Virus record (IMG/VR): IMGVR_UViG_3300044911_001461
Span: 1-20,120 of that record
Direction: 5' to 3' (one strand)
Source: a virus
DNA length: 20,120 bases
The first letter of the stretch is position 1; each line of letters starts with the position of its first letter. The position numbers and the translations under genes were made by a program. The notes under the pieces were generated by a model, which was not told the origin of the DNA, ran no database searches, and saw only the letters and a list, made by a program, of their open reading frames with translations. Below, one piece after another: positions 19,476 through 20,120 of this stretch.

Positions 19476-20120
19476 TATTCTTGTGGTTCGGGGTTGTAAA
19501 ATTGTGTTGTTCCTAATTGGTTTGACTTGTTAAATTCATCTGCCATCAATTGCTGTTTTCTCATTTTGTCATAGGTGAATGAGTTTTTTGCGTTCAAAAT
19601 TTTCATAGCATTATCAACCACCCATCCCTCCTGAACGCCAGAAAAATCATTTACATAAGCCTTTACACCACCTTTTTTCAATTTCCAATTATTGTAGACC
19701 TTAATCATTTCAATCAATAGTCCTTCAACGGGAAATCTCTTTTTAAGTTGCTCCCAATGGTCAAGGCTAAGCAATACGAGTGGAGAATCAAATTTAACGC
19801 AAGGCATTATTCCCTTTTTTGCCATTTCTTGAACAAACTCTTCGTCTGTTAATTTTTTGGCTAAATCAGTACGCTTTGGTTTTCTTGGTTTTGAAACTTT
19901 GTTTACAGGTAAACTTTGTTCTTCAGGGGGTAAACTTTGTTGACCCAATAATATACTATAAGAAGTATCTATATTAGATATATCTTCTTTTATATTCTTA
20001 TTGGGTAAACTTAGTTTACTCCTTTCGGAAACTTTGTTTACCGGTAAACTTAGTTGACAGTCAACTTTGTTTACTCCTTCAATATTGACCTGTAACCATC
20101 CTTTATCATTACGAATCAAC
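19475..20120 (-). CDS. Replication initiator / helicase-loader-like protein, 5' end outside the window
   Basis: At least 214 residues; the reading frame stays open to the window edge, and the apparent TTG start at 20119 is unlikely to be real. The visible N-terminal half is polar and contains repeated SLPVNKVS / SLPNKN peptides that are the translation of the DNA iterons. The C-terminal half is a compact helical domain (LTDEEFVQEMAKKGIMPCVK, then HWEQLKKRFPVEGLLIEMIK and GWVVDNAMKILN). Layout - an initiator with a flexible, iteron-coding linker upstream of DnaB - parallels lambda O and Gram-positive replisome organisers. A DNA-binding HTH is expected beyond the window edge. Confidence 0.65.
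   Translation of the reverse strand, partial: LIRNDKGWLQVNIEGVNKVDCQLSLPVNKVSERSKLSLPNKNIKEDISNIDTSYSILLGQQSLPPEEQSLPVNKVSKPRKPKRTDLAKKLTDEEFVQEMAKKGIMPCVKFDSPLVLLSLDHWEQLKKRFPVEGLLIEMIKVYNNWKLKKGGVKAYVNDFSGVQEGWVVDNAMKILNAKNSFTYDKMRKQQLMADEFNKSNQLGTTQFYNPEPQE
19893..20074. repeat. Seven iterons of a probable replication origin
   Basis: Seven copies of the pattern GGTAAACTTWGTTKAC, on the + strand at 19893-19906, 19908-19920, 19929-19944, 20004-20019, 20027-20041, 20043-20058 and 20060-20074. The full pattern is an inverted repeat (GTAAAC with GTTTAC around TTA or TTT); the fourth copy is a perfect one. Three copies lie on the left and four on the right of an AT-rich island. They are inside the initiator gene, as in lambda. 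Confidence 0.8.
19945..20003. other. AT-rich island, probable DNA-unwinding element
   Basis: About 59 nt made almost only of A and T (for example ATAATATACTATAAG, then TATATTAGATATATC), between iteron groups three and four. Such islands beside iterons are typical sites of initial strand opening. Confidence 0.7.

Noticed and set aside
1-20120. CRISPR array, insertion sequence, integrase or attachment site
   Set aside because: No regularly spaced 25-40 nt repeats, transposase or integrase-like protein, or att-like repeat was seen; the iterons are too short and irregularly spaced for CRISPR.

Overview
The window is a stretch of a tailed-phage (or prophage) genome that very probably infects a member of the Bacteroidota. 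The host is inferred, not read directly. Start codons have A/T-rich upstream regions with no Shine-Dalgarno sequence. Two promoters fit the Bacteroidota pattern TTTG - about 20 nt - TAnnTTTG (1109-1139 on +, 17628-17596 on -). Several proteins resemble families I know from Bacteroidota phages (DUF5675-like, DUF3127/SSB-like, the small 'KQQT' proteins).

Layout. 1-7220 (+ strand) is the virion and lysis module: a small protein, a scaffold-like protein, a terminator followed by a new promoter and a structured 5' leader, the putative major capsid protein, four uncharacterised late proteins, a holin-like protein, a basic micro-protein, a DUF5675-like protein, a neck-like protein with a very long Lys-rich coiled-coil tail, two more late proteins and a CxxC membrane protein. 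The + and - transcription units converge on a terminator at about 7222-7248. From 7279 to the right edge every gene is on the - strand. Read in transcription order (right to left) this module has a replication initiator carrying iterons and an AT-rich island (probable origin), DnaB helicase, an internal promoter, a row of very small genes, an annealing-like accessory protein, a YqaJ-type exonuclease, an SSB-like protein with a DLPF tail, an RNAP alpha-CTD-like protein, a zinc-ribbon protein, a 330-nt noncoding block with two tRNA-like elements, an Xre-type HTH protein, a stand-alone DnaA-domain-IV-like protein, small unknowns, an A/T-rich helicase plus DNA-methyltransferase pair, and finally many tiny, mostly ATGA-overlapping accessory genes.

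How it works together. DnaB, the initiator/origin, the SSB-like protein, the exonuclease and its neighbour form a replication and recombination set. The Xre, DnaA-IV, alpha-CTD-like and zinc-ribbon proteins are plausible regulators. The left part makes capsids and lyses the cell.

Most interesting signals: (1) seven near-palindromic iterons around an AT-rich island inside the initiator gene; (2) two tRNA-like RNAs with identical acceptor and T-arms but no recognisable anticodon loop, separated by another structured element; (3) a possible H-type pseudoknot in the capsid-gene leader; (4) a 21-22 nt gene-boundary sequence repeated four times with fixed spacing to start codons, delimiting exchangeable cassettes; (5) a decayed tandem duplication at the convergent junction that leaves a 12-codon ghost of the upstream membrane-protein gene. 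No integrase, terminase, portal or tape-measure gene is visible here.
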